From assembly GCF_002902725.1 (NCBI RefSeq), contig NZ_PPRT01000014.1:1-35580 (forward strand): a stretch of DNA of 35,580 nucleotides. The letters run 5' to 3'. Of this stretch, positions 16,736 through 25,240 are shown in pieces. Made by a program: the position numbers and the translations under genes. Under the pieces are notes generated by a model, which ran no database searches, was not told the DNA's origin, and worked only from the letters and a program-made list of their open reading frames with translations. Within the stretch, counting starts at the first letter, position 1, and each line of letters begins with the position of its first letter. The DNA is from Staphylococcus caprae. GTDB taxonomy: Bacteria > Bacillota > Bacilli > Staphylococcales > Staphylococcaceae.

Positions 16736-17335
16736 GTGAGAACATTCTTAATTAGATTTTTACCTTACATTTTATTAACTATAGGAATAGGTAGCATCAT
16801 AATATTTAATTATAATCCAATTATTACGATTTCAATATTTCTTGTACTTTGTATATATAACGTTTTAATCAATCTTTATTTAGTTAATGAAAATATAACA
16901 AAGGGCATGATTTGGATTCACCCCATTATTGATCGTATATTAGGAGCGATAGCCGCTATCGTTTATTTGGGTATGTTTTCATGGGTGATTTTAAGACATA
17001 TTACCTTTCCTACTGTATTTTTTATAGTGTTATTGACTGGTTTAATTACACTTTACCTAGAATATAAACTTAAAATTATTGATGATAAAAAAGGGAAGCA
17101 AGAAAAATATGGAAACGATACGAGCATGGCTGACTATAAGGTTGTGTCACATCGCACTGAAAAAACATTTAAAATAACTTCAATTATCACAACGATAATG
17201 AGTATTTTACTTATCATTTTGAGTTTGTATTTAAAATGGTGGATTTTATTTGGCGTATCAATAGCATTATTAATTTTAGTCGCTATTGCTTTATCAATTT
17301 ATGAAAAATATTTTACTACGCGTATTGAAGAATAA
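16736..17335 (+). CDS. Uncharacterised membrane protein
   Basis: A 199-residue protein with about six transmembrane helices: residues 4-22, 27-48, 64-84, 90-111, 146-164 and 167-189. A charged loop (KLKIIDDKKGKQEKYGND, about residues 117-135) separates the two halves, and the C-terminus is polar. The GTG start at 16736 follows AAGGTGAT by 5 bases. I do not recognise a family. It stands alone between the SDR gene and the antiporter, with a repeat-rich stretch behind it. Confidence 0.75.
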   Translation: MRTFLIRFLPYILLTIGIGSIIIFNYNPIITISIFLVLCIYNVLINLYLVNENITKGMIWIHPIIDRILGAIAAIVYLGMFSWVILRHITFPTVFFIVLLTGLITLYLEYKLKIIDDKKGKQEKYGNDTSMADYKVVSHRTEKTFKITSIITTIMSILLIILSLYLKWWILFGVSIALLILVAIALSIYEKYFTTRIEE

Positions 17336-17397
17336 TTTTTAAAAAGCTATGTATTTTAAGTATTGACGTTGTAACTATAATCTTGTAATGTTAGACA

Positions 17398-17550
17398 CAA
17401 TTCGCGTAGCTTATCAAGATAAGTTGAGAGCTGGACAAAGAAGTTTCTGCAATGTTGTATCGTATACAATGACTTACAATCTTAATGATCCTTGGCGCCA
17501 AGTCTCAAGATAGAGAATTTCATTAATGAAGTTCTACAAGCATTACAAGA
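17398..17550. repeat. Repeat-like intergenic stretch with palindromes (possible degenerate STAR-type repeats)
   Basis: There is no gene between 17336 and 17629. The stretch contains TTGTAT-CGT-ATACAA (17455-17469), the perfect palindrome CTTGGCGCCAAG (17491-17502) and two related segments, AAGTTTCTGCAATGTTGTAT (from 17441) and AAGTTCTACAAGCATTACAA (from 17529), which resemble the TTTCTACAGACAATGCAAG unit I remember beside staphylococcal STAR-type repeats. The diagnostic GGGCCC core is absent, so it may be a decayed copy. Confidence 0.4.
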
Positions 17551-17551
17551 T

Positions 17552-17610
17552 GGGAGCGGGATGCCGAAATCGTTCTTTGAGAATCAGATTTCTGTTTCGC
17601 TCCTATTTTT
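17552..17610 (+). repeat. Degenerate copy of the dispersed staphylococcal hairpin repeat
   Basis: GGGAGCGGGATGCCGAAATC is answered by GATTTCTGTTTCGCTCC and a T run. The layout (GGGA..CGAAAT / ATTTCTGT..C-C) is that of the copies at 1041-1117 and 35285-35340. It can act as a terminator for the preceding membrane protein gene and ends 20 bases before the antiporter start. Confidence 0.65.
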
Positions 17611-17629
17611 ATGGAAAGTAGGTTGAATA

Positions 17630-18931
17630 ATGGAGAAAATAAAGAAAGGTAACGCATGGGCGCTACTCCCATTACTTCTATTTGTATTACTATTTCTAGG
17701 CGTGGGAATCGTTTCTGGCGATTTCACAACGATGCCTTTAAATGTAGCGATCACAATTACAGTAATTGTTGCCTTACTTATGAATAGAAAGGAATCCTTC
17801 GCTAAGAAGGTAGAAGTATTTACAAAGGGTGCTGGACATTCGAATATTATTTTGATGATGTTGATCTTCATTTTAGCGGGTGCCTTTTCAACTACAGCAG
17901 AAAAAATGGGCGGTGTCACATCCACAGTTAACTTAGGATTATCACTTATCCCACAGAATTTAATCATAGTAGGATTATTTGTGATATGTATGTTTGTGTC
18001 TATTTCAATGGGAACGTCTGTGGGTACAGTAGCTGCCATTGCGCCAGTAGGTTTTGGATTTGCTCAAGCCACGGATGTGCCTGCAGCTTTAGCGATGGCT
18101 ACAGTTGTTGGTGGTGCGATGTTTGGAGATAACCTTTCAATGATTTCAGATACAACGATTGCTGCTGTTAGGACCCAAAGAACTAAAATGAGTGATAAAT
18201 TTAGAGTTAATTTTAAAATTGTCTTGCCTGGAGCAATCCTGACAATTATTATTCTGTTCTTATTAACTAATGGTATTTCAATTGATCATGCTAAAAATTA
18301 TGACTATAACTTATTCAAAGTCATTCCATACTTATTAGTATTAATTCTTGCGCTCATAGGGGTCAACGTCATTATTGTATTAATCGGCGGTACAGCGTTA
18401 GCAGGTGTGATTGGATTAATAGATGGCTCATTCGGTTGGAAAGGGCTACTTAGTGCTGTATCTAAAGGGATTATTGGTATGGAAGATATTGCAATGATAG
18501 CCTTACTCATAGGTGGACTCGTAGGTATTATTCAACACAATGGCGGTATAGATTGGTTACTACAATTCGTCCGTTCTAAAGTGAAATCAAAACGTGGTGC
18601 TGAATTAGGCATTGCTAGTTTAGTGAGTGCGGCTGATATTTCTACTGCTAATAATACGATTTCTATTATTATGGCAGGACCGTTAGCTAAAAATATTGCA
18701 GATGAATATGATGTTGATCCTAGGAAATCAGCAAGTATACTAGATATTTTTGGTGGTTGTTTCCAAGGATTATTACCGTATAGTCCTCAAGTGATTTCAG
18801 CAGCTGGCGTAGCAGGTATATCTCCATTTTTACTTGTTCCATACAGTATCTATCCGATTTTACTTGGCGTATGTGGCTTAGTAGCGATTATTTTGAGGGT
18901 CCCACGACTGGACCATAAATCCAAAAAGTAA
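17630..18931 (+). CDS. NhaC-type Na+/H+ antiporter family protein
   Basis: A 433-residue integral membrane protein with roughly 11-12 transmembrane helices. It belongs to the NhaC superfamily by the motifs GTSVGTVAAIAPVGFG near residue 127, VGGAMFGDNLSMISDTTIAA near 160 with the conserved DN and SDTT residues, and the repeat-related ADISTANNTISIIMAG and SPQVISAAG in the second half. The substrate could be Na+/H+ or an organic acid such as malate or lactate, since this family includes both. GAAAGTAGG lies 8 bases before the ATG. It is monocistronic, with a terminator behind. Confidence 0.85.
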   Translation: MEKIKKGNAWALLPLLLFVLLFLGVGIVSGDFTTMPLNVAITITVIVALLMNRKESFAKKVEVFTKGAGHSNIILMMLIFILAGAFSTTAEKMGGVTSTVNLGLSLIPQNLIIVGLFVICMFVSISMGTSVGTVAAIAPVGFGFAQATDVPAALAMATVVGGAMFGDNLSMISDTTIAAVRTQRTKMSDKFRVNFKIVLPGAILTIIILFLLTNGISIDHAKNYDYNLFKVIPYLLVLILALIGVNVIIVLIGGTALAGVIGLIDGSFGWKGLLSAVSKGIIGMEDIAMIALLIGGLVGIIQHNGGIDWLLQFVRSKVKSKRGAELGIASLVSAADISTANNTISIIMAGPLAKNIADEYDVDPRKSASILDIFGGCFQGLLPYSPQVISAAGVAGISPFLLVPYSIYPILLGVCGLVAIILRVPRLDHKSKK

Positions 18932-18942
18932 ATAGCAAAATT

Positions 18943-18983
18943 GAAGGAGGCTAAAAGTGCTCAGTCGTTTTTAGCTTCTTTTT
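18943..18983 (+). terminator. Terminator after the antiporter
   Basis: GGCTAAAA pairs with TTTTAGCT, extended by GAAG/CTTC, followed by five T residues. Confidence 0.8.
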
Positions 18984-19062
18984 AATATTAAGAGCATTCA
19001 TAGTTTGTGACACAGCTTAAATACGTTAGAATAGAATTAAGAGTGAAAGTAGGTGAAAGATA

Positions 19063-19578
19063 GTGGCAAAATATAATGTAGAGAATGAACACGTAGAAAT
19101 CGACATCGAACGATTATTAAAATTTACTCCAGAAGTAGTGTATGAAGCGTGGACGAAAGAAGAGCTTCTCAAACAATGGTTTATGACTACGCAACGTACA
19201 AATCAATCTTTTGAAGCGGATATTCAAGAAGGCGGACAGTATCGAATTGTAGATCGCAGAAATGGCAAACAAAATGTGATTGAAGGTACATACAAGGAAC
19301 TAGTGTTAGATGAGTATGTGAAAATGACAATTGGCATGCCAGGATTGAGTGAAGAAGAGGATATTATCGAAGTGGAATTCTTCGAACGTGAAAATGGTGG
19401 CACTCAAATGCTCTTCTACTATCGCTCATTAGTTGAGAAAGAAAGACGTTTAACTACATTGGAGTATAAACAAAAGAAAAAAGAATATCATGATTCAACA
19501 GCACATGGATTTGAATTAATGATTGATCAGATGCAAAATGTTCTAGAAGAACGTGAAGAACAACAAAGTCATACTTAA
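19063..19578 (+). CDS. SRPBCC (AHSA1-like) domain protein
   Basis: A 171-residue soluble protein of the START/Bet v 1-like fold. The opening VEIDIERLLKFTPEVVYEAW is followed by TKEELLKQWFM, the common start of activator-of-Hsp90 homologue-1-like proteins; GGQYRIVDRRNG and the GTYKELVLDEYVKMT strand follow. The last 20 residues are charged and coil-like (LEEREEQQSHT). It uses a GTG start with AGGTGAAAG a few bases upstream. Such proteins bind small hydrophobic ligands or act as chaperone cofactors; the ligand is unknown. It ends at a terminator shared with the converging RpiR gene. Confidence 0.85.
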   Translation: MAKYNVENEHVEIDIERLLKFTPEVVYEAWTKEELLKQWFMTTQRTNQSFEADIQEGGQYRIVDRRNGKQNVIEGTYKELVLDEYVKMTIGMPGLSEEEDIIEVEFFERENGGTQMLFYYRSLVEKERRLTTLEYKQKKKEYHDSTAHGFELMIDQMQNVLEEREEQQSHT

Positions 19579-19579
19579 T

Positions 19580-19641
19580 AAAATCGCAAGCATTAGAGTA
19601 GTAAGCATGTTGACCTTACTACGATTGCTTGCGATTTTTTT
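19580..19641. terminator. Bidirectional terminator between the SRPBCC and RpiR genes
   Basis: AAAATCGCAAGCA pairs with TGCTTGCGATTTT, and an inner GTAGTAAG/CTTACTAC stem extends it. It ends at the RpiR stop codon. Confidence 0.9.
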
Positions 19642-20401
19642 ATGTTAATTCATTTTTCTCTTTGCGTTCATTATATTTTCTTAAAAGTGTTTCGAAAAAG
19701 ATGTGATAACTGATAAAACTTGAATAATCTGTACCATCATTTAAGTAAAACGTATTACTAGATACATAAACATTATAATTTGCTTGTTGTGCCAAGGAAT
19801 TATCCTTCATCGTCGTGACGGAAATGAAATACTTTTGTCTTAATTGAAGTAGTTGTGTTACTTCTGTTAACTGATAAGTTTCCCCAGATAATGAAATAAT
19901 AAAGAACAAATCTTTGGGAACAGTTTTATTTAAAACCATTTTTAATTCATGAATATCGTGAAGAAGAATGATATTTTTGTGCATGGTCAGTAAAATACGT
20001 TGCGCTTCTTCTGCCACATTCATTTGAGCACGACCGGTACCATATAAATAGATTGTTGTTGCTTCATGCATTTTATTCGTTAATAAATGATAGTCTACAC
20101 GATCAAGATAACTAAAGGTGTTCTCAATTTCTTGTTTGAATTGTTCAATTAAATCAGAGGGTAGTTGGTTTTTCTTTTCATTTTCAAATTTTAAAAAGGA
20201 TTTAAAGTCACTATAACCATCAAATCCTAACTTACGAGTGAAACGATGAATCGTCGCATTAGAAGCATGCGTATGTATAGCTAAATCTTGAATTTTCATA
20301 TTTTTACAGTCTTCGATATGTGTATTTACATAATGTGCGATTTGTATATCGTTATCATTTAAATTATCGAAATTCGAATTTACACGTTCATCTAATATCA
20401 T
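19640..20401 (-). CDS. RpiR-family transcriptional regulator, probable regulator of the adjacent PTS gene
   Basis: A 253-residue protein with an N-terminal helix-turn-helix of the RpiR type (IQDLAIHTHASNATIHRFTR, then KLGFDGYSDFKSFL) at about residues 37-70 and a C-terminal SIS domain that binds sugar phosphates (TIYLYGTGRAQMNVAEEAQR near 115 and FFIISLSGETYQLTEVTQLL near 165). The ATG is preceded by GAGGTG. It diverges from the alpha-glucoside-type PTS gene, the layout of GlvR-like local regulators, so it most likely controls that gene in response to a phosphorylated sugar. Its own promoter lies in the 217-base intergenic region. Confidence 0.88.
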   Translation of the reverse strand: MILDERVNSNFDNLNDNDIQIAHYVNTHIEDCKNMKIQDLAIHTHASNATIHRFTRKLGFDGYSDFKSFLKFENEKKNQLPSDLIEQFKQEIENTFSYLDRVDYHLLTNKMHEATTIYLYGTGRAQMNVAEEAQRILLTMHKNIILLHDIHELKMVLNKTVPKDLFFIISLSGETYQLTEVTQLLQLRQKYFISVTTMKDNSLAQQANYNVYVSSNTFYLNDGTDYSSFISYHIFFETLLRKYNERKEKNELT

Positions 20402-20502
20402 CTCAACACCTCAATATTATTTATTGAAAAAATTTCCGCACAATGAAAATATAATCTGATTATACAAAATAGTTTCAAAATTCGTCAACGTCATTGTAGT
20501 AA

Positions 20503-20549
20503 TGTAAGCGTTTACTATATATTGAAATTAAGTTATTTATTTTTATAAA
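20503..20549 (+). promoter_or_regulatory. cre site and promoter of the alpha-glucoside PTS gene
   Basis: TGTAAGCGTTTACT (20503-20516) fits the CcpA cre consensus. TTGAAA (20522-20527), a 16-base spacer and TATAAA (20544-20549) form a near-consensus promoter directly downstream. TGAAA and TTTCA elements (20523-20527 and 20551-20555) could be regulator half sites, but this is weak. Confidence 0.7.
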
Positions 20550-20618
20550 GTTTCACCATTAAAAGATAATACAGGGAGTTAAAGTGAAACAATCATATGG
20601 GATGTGGAGGTTTTAATT

Positions 20619-22217
20619 ATGAACGCAATTAAACGTTTTGGTAGTGCGATGATTGTTCCAGTATTAATGTTTGCATTTTTCGGTATCGTACTCGGTTTTG
20701 CAACACTTTTCAAAAATCCAACAATTATGGGTGGACTTGCAGATCAACATACATTCTGGTTTAAATTCTGGTCAGTCATTGAATCTGGTGGCTGGGTTAT
20801 CTTTAATCATATGGAAATTGTATTCGTTGTTGGTTTACCTTTATCTTTAGCGAAAAAGGCTCCTGGTCATGCTGGTTTAGCCGCATTAATGGGTTATTTG
20901 ATGTTCAACACATTTATTAATGCAATTTTAACGCAATGGCCACATACCTTTGGCGCAAACCTTAAAAAAGGTGTAGAAAATGTCACTGGTTTAAAAGCAA
21001 TTGCGGGGATTGAAACGTTAGATACGAACATCTTAGGTGCTATCATTATTTCAGCAATTGTGACATGGATACATAATAGATATTATAGTAAGAAATTGCC
21101 TGAGATGTTAGGTGTATTCCAAGGCTTAACATTTGTTGTAACAATTTCATTCTTTGTTATGTTACCGATTGCTGCAATTACTTGCGTTGTATGGCCAACG
21201 ATTCAAAATGGTATTGAATCTGTACAACATTTCATTATTGGATCTGGTTATATTGGTGTTTGGTTGTATCATTTCTTAGAACGTGTGTTAATCCCAACAG
21301 GATTGCATCACTTTATTTACGCACCTATTGAAGTTGGTCCTGTCGTTGCAAAAGATGGATTAAAAGCTGAATGGTTTAGACACTTAAATCAATTTGCAGA
21401 AAGTAGCAAACCATTAAAAGATCAATTCCATTATGGCTTTATGTTGCAAGGTAATGGTAAAGTCTTTGGTGCTATTGGTATTGCTTTAGCAATGTATTCT
21501 ACGACGCCTAAAGCAAACCGCAAAAAAGTAGCAGCATTATTAATTCCTGCTACGTTAACTGCAGTAGTGGTTGGTATTACAGAACCTTTAGAATTTACAT
21601 TCTTATTTATCGCACCATATTTATTTGTCATTCACGCATTATTAGCTGCTACAATGGATACAATCATGTATGGCTTTGGTGTTGTGGGAAATATGGGCGG
21701 AGGATTATTAGACTTTATCGCTACAAACTGGATTCCATTAGGCCAAAATCACTGGATGACATATGTTGCACAAGTTGTGATTGGTTTAATATTCTCAGGA
21801 ATTTACTTCTTTGTATTTAGATTCTTGATCTTAAAATTCGATATTCCATTGCCAGGTCGTCGTGCTGAAGAAGAAGTTAAACTTTTCTCTAAAAAAGATT
21901 ATAAAGAGAAAAAGGGTGAAGGTAATACTGACAATTCAGGATTTACGCCAAGTAATGAATATGAAGCGAAAGCATACTACTACCTAGAAGGTTTAGGTGG
22001 AAAAGAAAATATTAAAGATGTGACAAACTGTACCACACGTTTACGCTTAACAGTAAATGATGAATCTAAAGTAGAAGATAGTGGTTACTTTACTCATGAC
22101 CAAATGGCACACGGCTTAGTGAAGAGTGGCAAAAATGTCCAAGTTGTTGTGGGTATGACCGTACCTCAAGTACGAGAAGCATTTGAACACTTAGTTTTTG
22201 ATGAAAAAAATGATTAG
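20619..22217 (+). CDS. glvC: PTS alpha-glucoside-type permease, fused EIICB
   Basis: A 532-residue phosphotransferase permease that imports and phosphorylates a sugar. The N-terminal IIC domain (about residues 1-420) has roughly ten membrane segments, with IPTGLHHFIYAP, FGAIGIALAMY and the conserved GITEPLEFTFLFIAPYLFV. After a charged linker comes the IIB domain with the phosphorylated cysteine C471 in VTNCTTRLRL. No EIIA domain is fused, so it must borrow one, such as the glucose-type Crr protein. The start is ATG 20619, with GGAGG 8 bases upstream; the upstream in-frame GTG overlaps that site. Similarity is to GlvC/MalP; no 6-phospho-alpha-glucosidase gene is next to it, so the sugar is uncertain. 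Confidence 0.9.
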   Translation: MNAIKRFGSAMIVPVLMFAFFGIVLGFATLFKNPTIMGGLADQHTFWFKFWSVIESGGWVIFNHMEIVFVVGLPLSLAKKAPGHAGLAALMGYLMFNTFINAILTQWPHTFGANLKKGVENVTGLKAIAGIETLDTNILGAIIISAIVTWIHNRYYSKKLPEMLGVFQGLTFVVTISFFVMLPIAAITCVVWPTIQNGIESVQHFIIGSGYIGVWLYHFLERVLIPTGLHHFIYAPIEVGPVVAKDGLKAEWFRHLNQFAESSKPLKDQFHYGFMLQGNGKVFGAIGIALAMYSTTPKANRKKVAALLIPATLTAVVVGITEPLEFTFLFIAPYLFVIHALLAATMDTIMYGFGVVGNMGGGLLDFIATNWIPLGQNHWMTYVAQVVIGLIFSGIYFFVFRFLILKFDIPLPGRRAEEEVKLFSKKDYKEKKGEGNTDNSGFTPSNEYEAKAYYYLEGLGGKENIKDVTNCTTRLRLTVNDESKVEDSGYFTHDQMAHGLVKSGKNVQVVVGMTVPQVREAFEHLVFDEKND

Positions 22218-22236
22218 TGAGTTTTGAATATAAAAG

Positions 22237-22286
22237 TAGCAGTAAGAAGATTCGTAATTGAAATCATCTTACTGCTATTATTTTTT
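22237..22286 (+). terminator. Terminator after the PTS gene
   Basis: TAGCAGTAAGAAGATT pairs with AATCATCTTACTGCTA (one mismatch), followed by a T-rich run. Confidence 0.9.
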
Positions 22287-22318
22287 GAGACATTATGTCC
22301 AAAACTGATTGTTTATAT

Positions 22319-22346
22319 TAAAAAATCCAGTGACTATTCACTGGAT
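22319..22346 (-). terminator. Terminator of the minus-strand gene 22354-22884
   Basis: On the minus strand ATCCAGTGA pairs perfectly with TCACTGGAT around a 4-base loop, and a run of six T residues follows. Confidence 0.9.
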
Positions 22347-22353
22347 GGTACAT

Positions 22354-22884
22354 TTATGAAATACGTGCCTTATGCAACATCTTAGCACGATAACTTGCAG
22401 ATAAAATATCAATATTACGTGTTGCAATAGTATGAAGTAATTGCGTGAACACCTCAGGAGCACATAACACACTCGCACAATTATTATTTAATGTATAGTT
22501 AACATCATGATGATTAGCAAACATATTCATGATATCAATCACTTTATCTTTAATAAAAGGATCTTGTAATCCGTCGATAGCTAAATCAAATCGTTTGGCT
22601 GATTGATAAAGATGTTCAGAATCAAGAAGTTCATCGACATGCTTAGGAGATAAAATTTGATAAATAGAATAATTATGGAAGCTTAAAAAACTAATTAAAT
22701 AAGGTAATTGTTGCTTAGGTAGGCTCACCTCTAAAGCATACATGTTATTTTGTTTGAATATAGAAAATTGTAATGACTCACAGAATTTTATTTCTTTACA
22801 CAAATGAGTTAATTTTTTTCGCGTTGAGCGAGATTTCAAACCTGCAATATTGATAATGTAGGTTTCAAATTTATCAATCAACAT
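22354..22884 (-). CDS. Uncharacterised protein
   Basis: A 176-residue soluble protein that I do not recognise. It contains no membrane segment or obvious catalytic motif; three cysteines (CKEIKFCES near residue 30 and NNCASVLCAPE near 140) and several histidines are visible. The middle section (ALEVSLPKQQLPYLISFLSF) looks like a strand-helix unit. I place the start at ATG 22884 (MLIDKFETYI) because GGGAGG lies 7 bases before it. It is monocistronic, with its own terminator, and is convergent with the PTS gene. Its role is unknown. Confidence 0.75.
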   Translation of the reverse strand: MLIDKFETYIINIAGLKSRSTRKKLTHLCKEIKFCESLQFSIFKQNNMYALEVSLPKQQLPYLISFLSFHNYSIYQILSPKHVDELLDSEHLYQSAKRFDLAIDGLQDPFIKDKVIDIMNMFANHHDVNYTLNNNCASVLCAPEVFTQLLHTIATRNIDILSASYRAKMLHKARIS

Positions 22885-23166
22885 GTTATGACCTCCCAAT
22901 CTTTAACATTCTTTATATAGGTATCAAACTAGCGTAAAACAAAAGCGTACGTTGTCCGTTTAAATAGATTGTACCACTCTTTTTTTGTATATTCACTAAG
23001 ACTTTTGAACGAAGTTAAAATTTATTCTTTTGTAATCTTTTCTTAACAAAATTTATAAAAAATAGAGTTTTTACCGCTTAATTTAATGAATATTCTGAAA
23101 ACATATTGAGATAAATGACTTCCTATGATAATATTTGAAATCATTGTATTAAGGGAAGTGTTCTTC

Positions 23167-24081
23167 ATGTTAAATAAAATAAGTCAGTTTACGACTAAAA
23201 CTTTTTTATTGTGGATGATTTTAGCAGCTATCATTGGTTTGATGTTCCCCCAACAATTTGCTGGTTTAGGATCGTTTGTACCGTATCTCTTAGGAATTGT
23301 TATGTTGGGAATGGGAATGACTATAAGTCCTAAAGATTTTAAAATCGTTTTTAAATCACCTAGACCAGTCATTATAGGAGTCATTTTACAATTTACAATA
23401 ATGCCTTCACTAGCTTTTTTGATAGCTAAGGCGTTTAATTTACCTTCAGAAATTGCAATAGGCGTTATTTTAGTTGGGTGTTGCCCTGGAGGAACGTCAA
23501 GTAATGTTATGAGTTATTTAGCAAATGCTAATGTGGCCTTATCAGTCGCAATCACTAGCGTTTCAACACTTCTTGCTCCAATAGTTACTCCTGCATTAAT
23601 TTATCTATTTGCGCACGAATGGCTAAAGGTTTCATTTATGAGTATGTTTTGGTCAGTCGTTCAAGTTGTTTTGATCCCTATAGTTATAGGGTTCATTTTC
23701 CAAAGACTTGCAAAGAAAGTTGCGGAAAAAACTGCTACAGCTTTGCCTATTATTTCTGTTGTTGCTATTTCACTTATTCTTGCATCAGTCGTTGGTGGAA
23801 GTAAGGATCAAATTGTTAAAACAGGATTACTTATATTCTTAGTTGTAATTCTTCATAATGTTTTAGGTTATACGATTGGTTTTGTTTTAGCACACATATT
23901 TAAACTAGAACGTAGAGATAAAAAAGCAGTGGCAATTGAAGTGGGTATGCAAAATTCAGGTCTCGCTGTTTCATTAGCGACAGTCCATTTCAGTCCGTTA
24001 GCTGCTGTTCCAGGCGCAGTGTTTAGTTTTATACATAATATTTCAGGACCTATACTTGCTAAATATTGGTCAAAACGTTAA
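23167..24081 (+). CDS. Bile acid:sodium symporter family (BASS) transporter
   Basis: A 304-residue membrane protein with about nine or ten helices. The family is recognised from GMGMTISPKDFKIVFKSPRP, VGCCPGGTSSNVMSYLANAN near residue 113 (the sodium-binding crossover) and the second-half EVGMQNSGLAVSLATVHFSP. Bacterial members import organic anions such as pantoate, pyruvate or other keto acids with Na+; the substrate here is not known. ATG 23167 (MLNKISQF) is chosen because AAGGGAAGTG lies upstream; the frame is open for 14 further codons. A terminator follows. Confidence 0.88.
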   Translation: MLNKISQFTTKTFLLWMILAAIIGLMFPQQFAGLGSFVPYLLGIVMLGMGMTISPKDFKIVFKSPRPVIIGVILQFTIMPSLAFLIAKAFNLPSEIAIGVILVGCCPGGTSSNVMSYLANANVALSVAITSVSTLLAPIVTPALIYLFAHEWLKVSFMSMFWSVVQVVLIPIVIGFIFQRLAKKVAEKTATALPIISVVAISLILASVVGGSKDQIVKTGLLIFLVVILHNVLGYTIGFVLAHIFKLERRDKKAVAIEVGMQNSGLAVSLATVHFSPLAAVPGAVFSFIHNISGPILAKYWSKR

Positions 24082-24098
24082 TCAGTGATTTAATTTTG

Positions 24099-24141
24099 AA
24101 AACAACGTCTACAGTTCATCTAGTAACAGTAGGCGTTGTTT
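24099..24141 (+). terminator. Terminator after the BASS transporter
   Basis: AAACAACGTCTAC pairs with GTAGGCGTTGTTT (one G-U pair); the T run is short. Confidence 0.75.
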
Positions 24142-24186
24142 GTGTTAGTATGTGTAATAACAGTGATTAAAAAAGGAGAAAAAAAG

Positions 24187-24825
24187 ATGTATAGAGCAGT
24201 GATCTTTGACTTTGATGGAACTATTATTGATACAGAACGTCATTTATTTGAGACAATTAATAAACATCTTAAGTTTCATAAAGTCGAACCGATTTCTATT
24301 GATTTCTATAGACAATCAATAGGTGGCGCAGCTACAGATTTACATAATCACTTAGAAACTGCGATTGGTTTAGATAAGAAAGAGAAAATTTATCAGGAAC
24401 ATCATGAAACCAGTGGAGATTTACCTATCATCGACACGATTAAAGCGTTAATGAACTATCTCAAACAACGACATATTCCGATGGCAATTGCAACGAGTAG
24501 TTATAGAGAAGATATATTGCCAACATTTAAAAAGTTAGGTTTAGACGACTATATTGATGTGATCGTAGGTAGGGAAGATGTCGAGAACGTTAAGCCTGAC
24601 CCAGAACCTTATTTAACAGCTGTCCAGCAATTAAACTATAATCCAACTGTTTGTTTAGCAATTGAAGACTCAGTGAACGGGGCAACAGCTGCTATGATGG
24701 CAGGATTAGATGTTGTCGTAAATACAAATGTGATGACTGCGCATCAAGACTTTTCAACCGTGAATTATGTTGGTAAGGACATGTCACTTGAAGATATCGT
24801 GACGCAATTATTTGAAAATAAATAG
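24187..24825 (+). CDS. HAD-superfamily phosphatase (beta-phosphoglucomutase-like)
   Basis: A 212-residue soluble hydrolase. The four HAD motifs are visible: FDFDGTIIDTE (residues about 8-18, nucleophile and acid aspartates), IATSS, the lysine in VKPDPEPY and the acidic AIEDSVNGATAAMMAG. An inserted helical cap between motifs I and II gives subclass I, as in beta-phosphoglucomutase and phosphoglycolate phosphatases. ATG 24187 follows AAAGGAGA by 8 bases. It is 12 bases from the next small gene, so the two form an operon. The true substrate cannot be told from sequence. Confidence 0.88.
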   Translation: MYRAVIFDFDGTIIDTERHLFETINKHLKFHKVEPISIDFYRQSIGGAATDLHNHLETAIGLDKKEKIYQEHHETSGDLPIIDTIKALMNYLKQRHIPMAIATSSYREDILPTFKKLGLDDYIDVIVGREDVENVKPDPEPYLTAVQQLNYNPTVCLAIEDSVNGATAAMMAGLDVVVNTNVMTAHQDFSTVNYVGKDMSLEDIVTQLFENK

Positions 24826-24837
24826 GAGGCACATAAC

Positions 24838-25026
24838 GTGGGTTATACCATACTATTCTTTATAGCAGGACCTATCATCTTAGCCATAGGGAACCTCATA
24901 TTAGGACCTATATTTAATAAAAGAACACCATTTCACGTACAACTTAGATCATTTATCATTGGTTCTATTGTTTACCTTATCCTTGCAACGATAGGATACT
25001 TTCTTCTATTACAGGGAAGACTATAA
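24838..25026 (+). CDS. Small membrane protein
   Basis: A 62-residue protein with two transmembrane helices (residues 4-24 and 37-57) joined by a basic loop (FNKRTPFHVQLRS). A GTG start follows a strong AGGAGGC site by 7 bases, and the gene is 12 bases behind the HAD gene, so it is real and co-transcribed. Function is unknown. Confidence 0.75.
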   Translation: MGYTILFFIAGPIILAIGNLILGPIFNKRTPFHVQLRSFIIGSIVYLILATIGYFLLLQGRL

Positions 25027-25092
25027 AATAACTTAGAAGATAAGATAAAACGTTTAGTTATTCCTAGATAAACAAAATAGCGATATGAAATA

Positions 25093-25189
25093 AGCTCTAA
25101 GACACTTCTTGTACTTACAGACCGCACTTAAGTTAGATTTTTTAGTCCAACTTTTAAGGTGTATCGCATAAAGAAATGATCTTAGAGCT
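25093..25189. repeat. Long intergenic inverted repeat between convergent genes
   Basis: AGCTCTAAGA (25093-25102) is mirrored perfectly by TCTTAGAGCT (25180-25189). Inside, CACTTAAGTT (25125-25134) pairs imperfectly with AACTTTTAAGGTG (25149-25161). The whole could fold as a two-storey hairpin of about 97 bases. Neither strand shows the usual T run directly after the outer stem, so it is not an ordinary terminator; it could be a structured RNA or a small repeat. Confidence 0.5.
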
Positions 25190-25240
25190 ATTAATTTGAA
25201 TTTGATATTGAGTATGTAACTAACTTAAACATACTTTAGA

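Noticed and set aside
17584..18039. 151-codon open frame opposite the NhaC antiporter
   Set aside because: The sense strand encodes a clear transporter; the antisense frame has a composition typical of reversed membrane codons.
20471..20555. TTTCA/TGAAA elements as an RpiR operator before glvC
   Set aside because: The elements are short and AT-rich, and several spacings are possible; not strong enough to report as an operator on its own.
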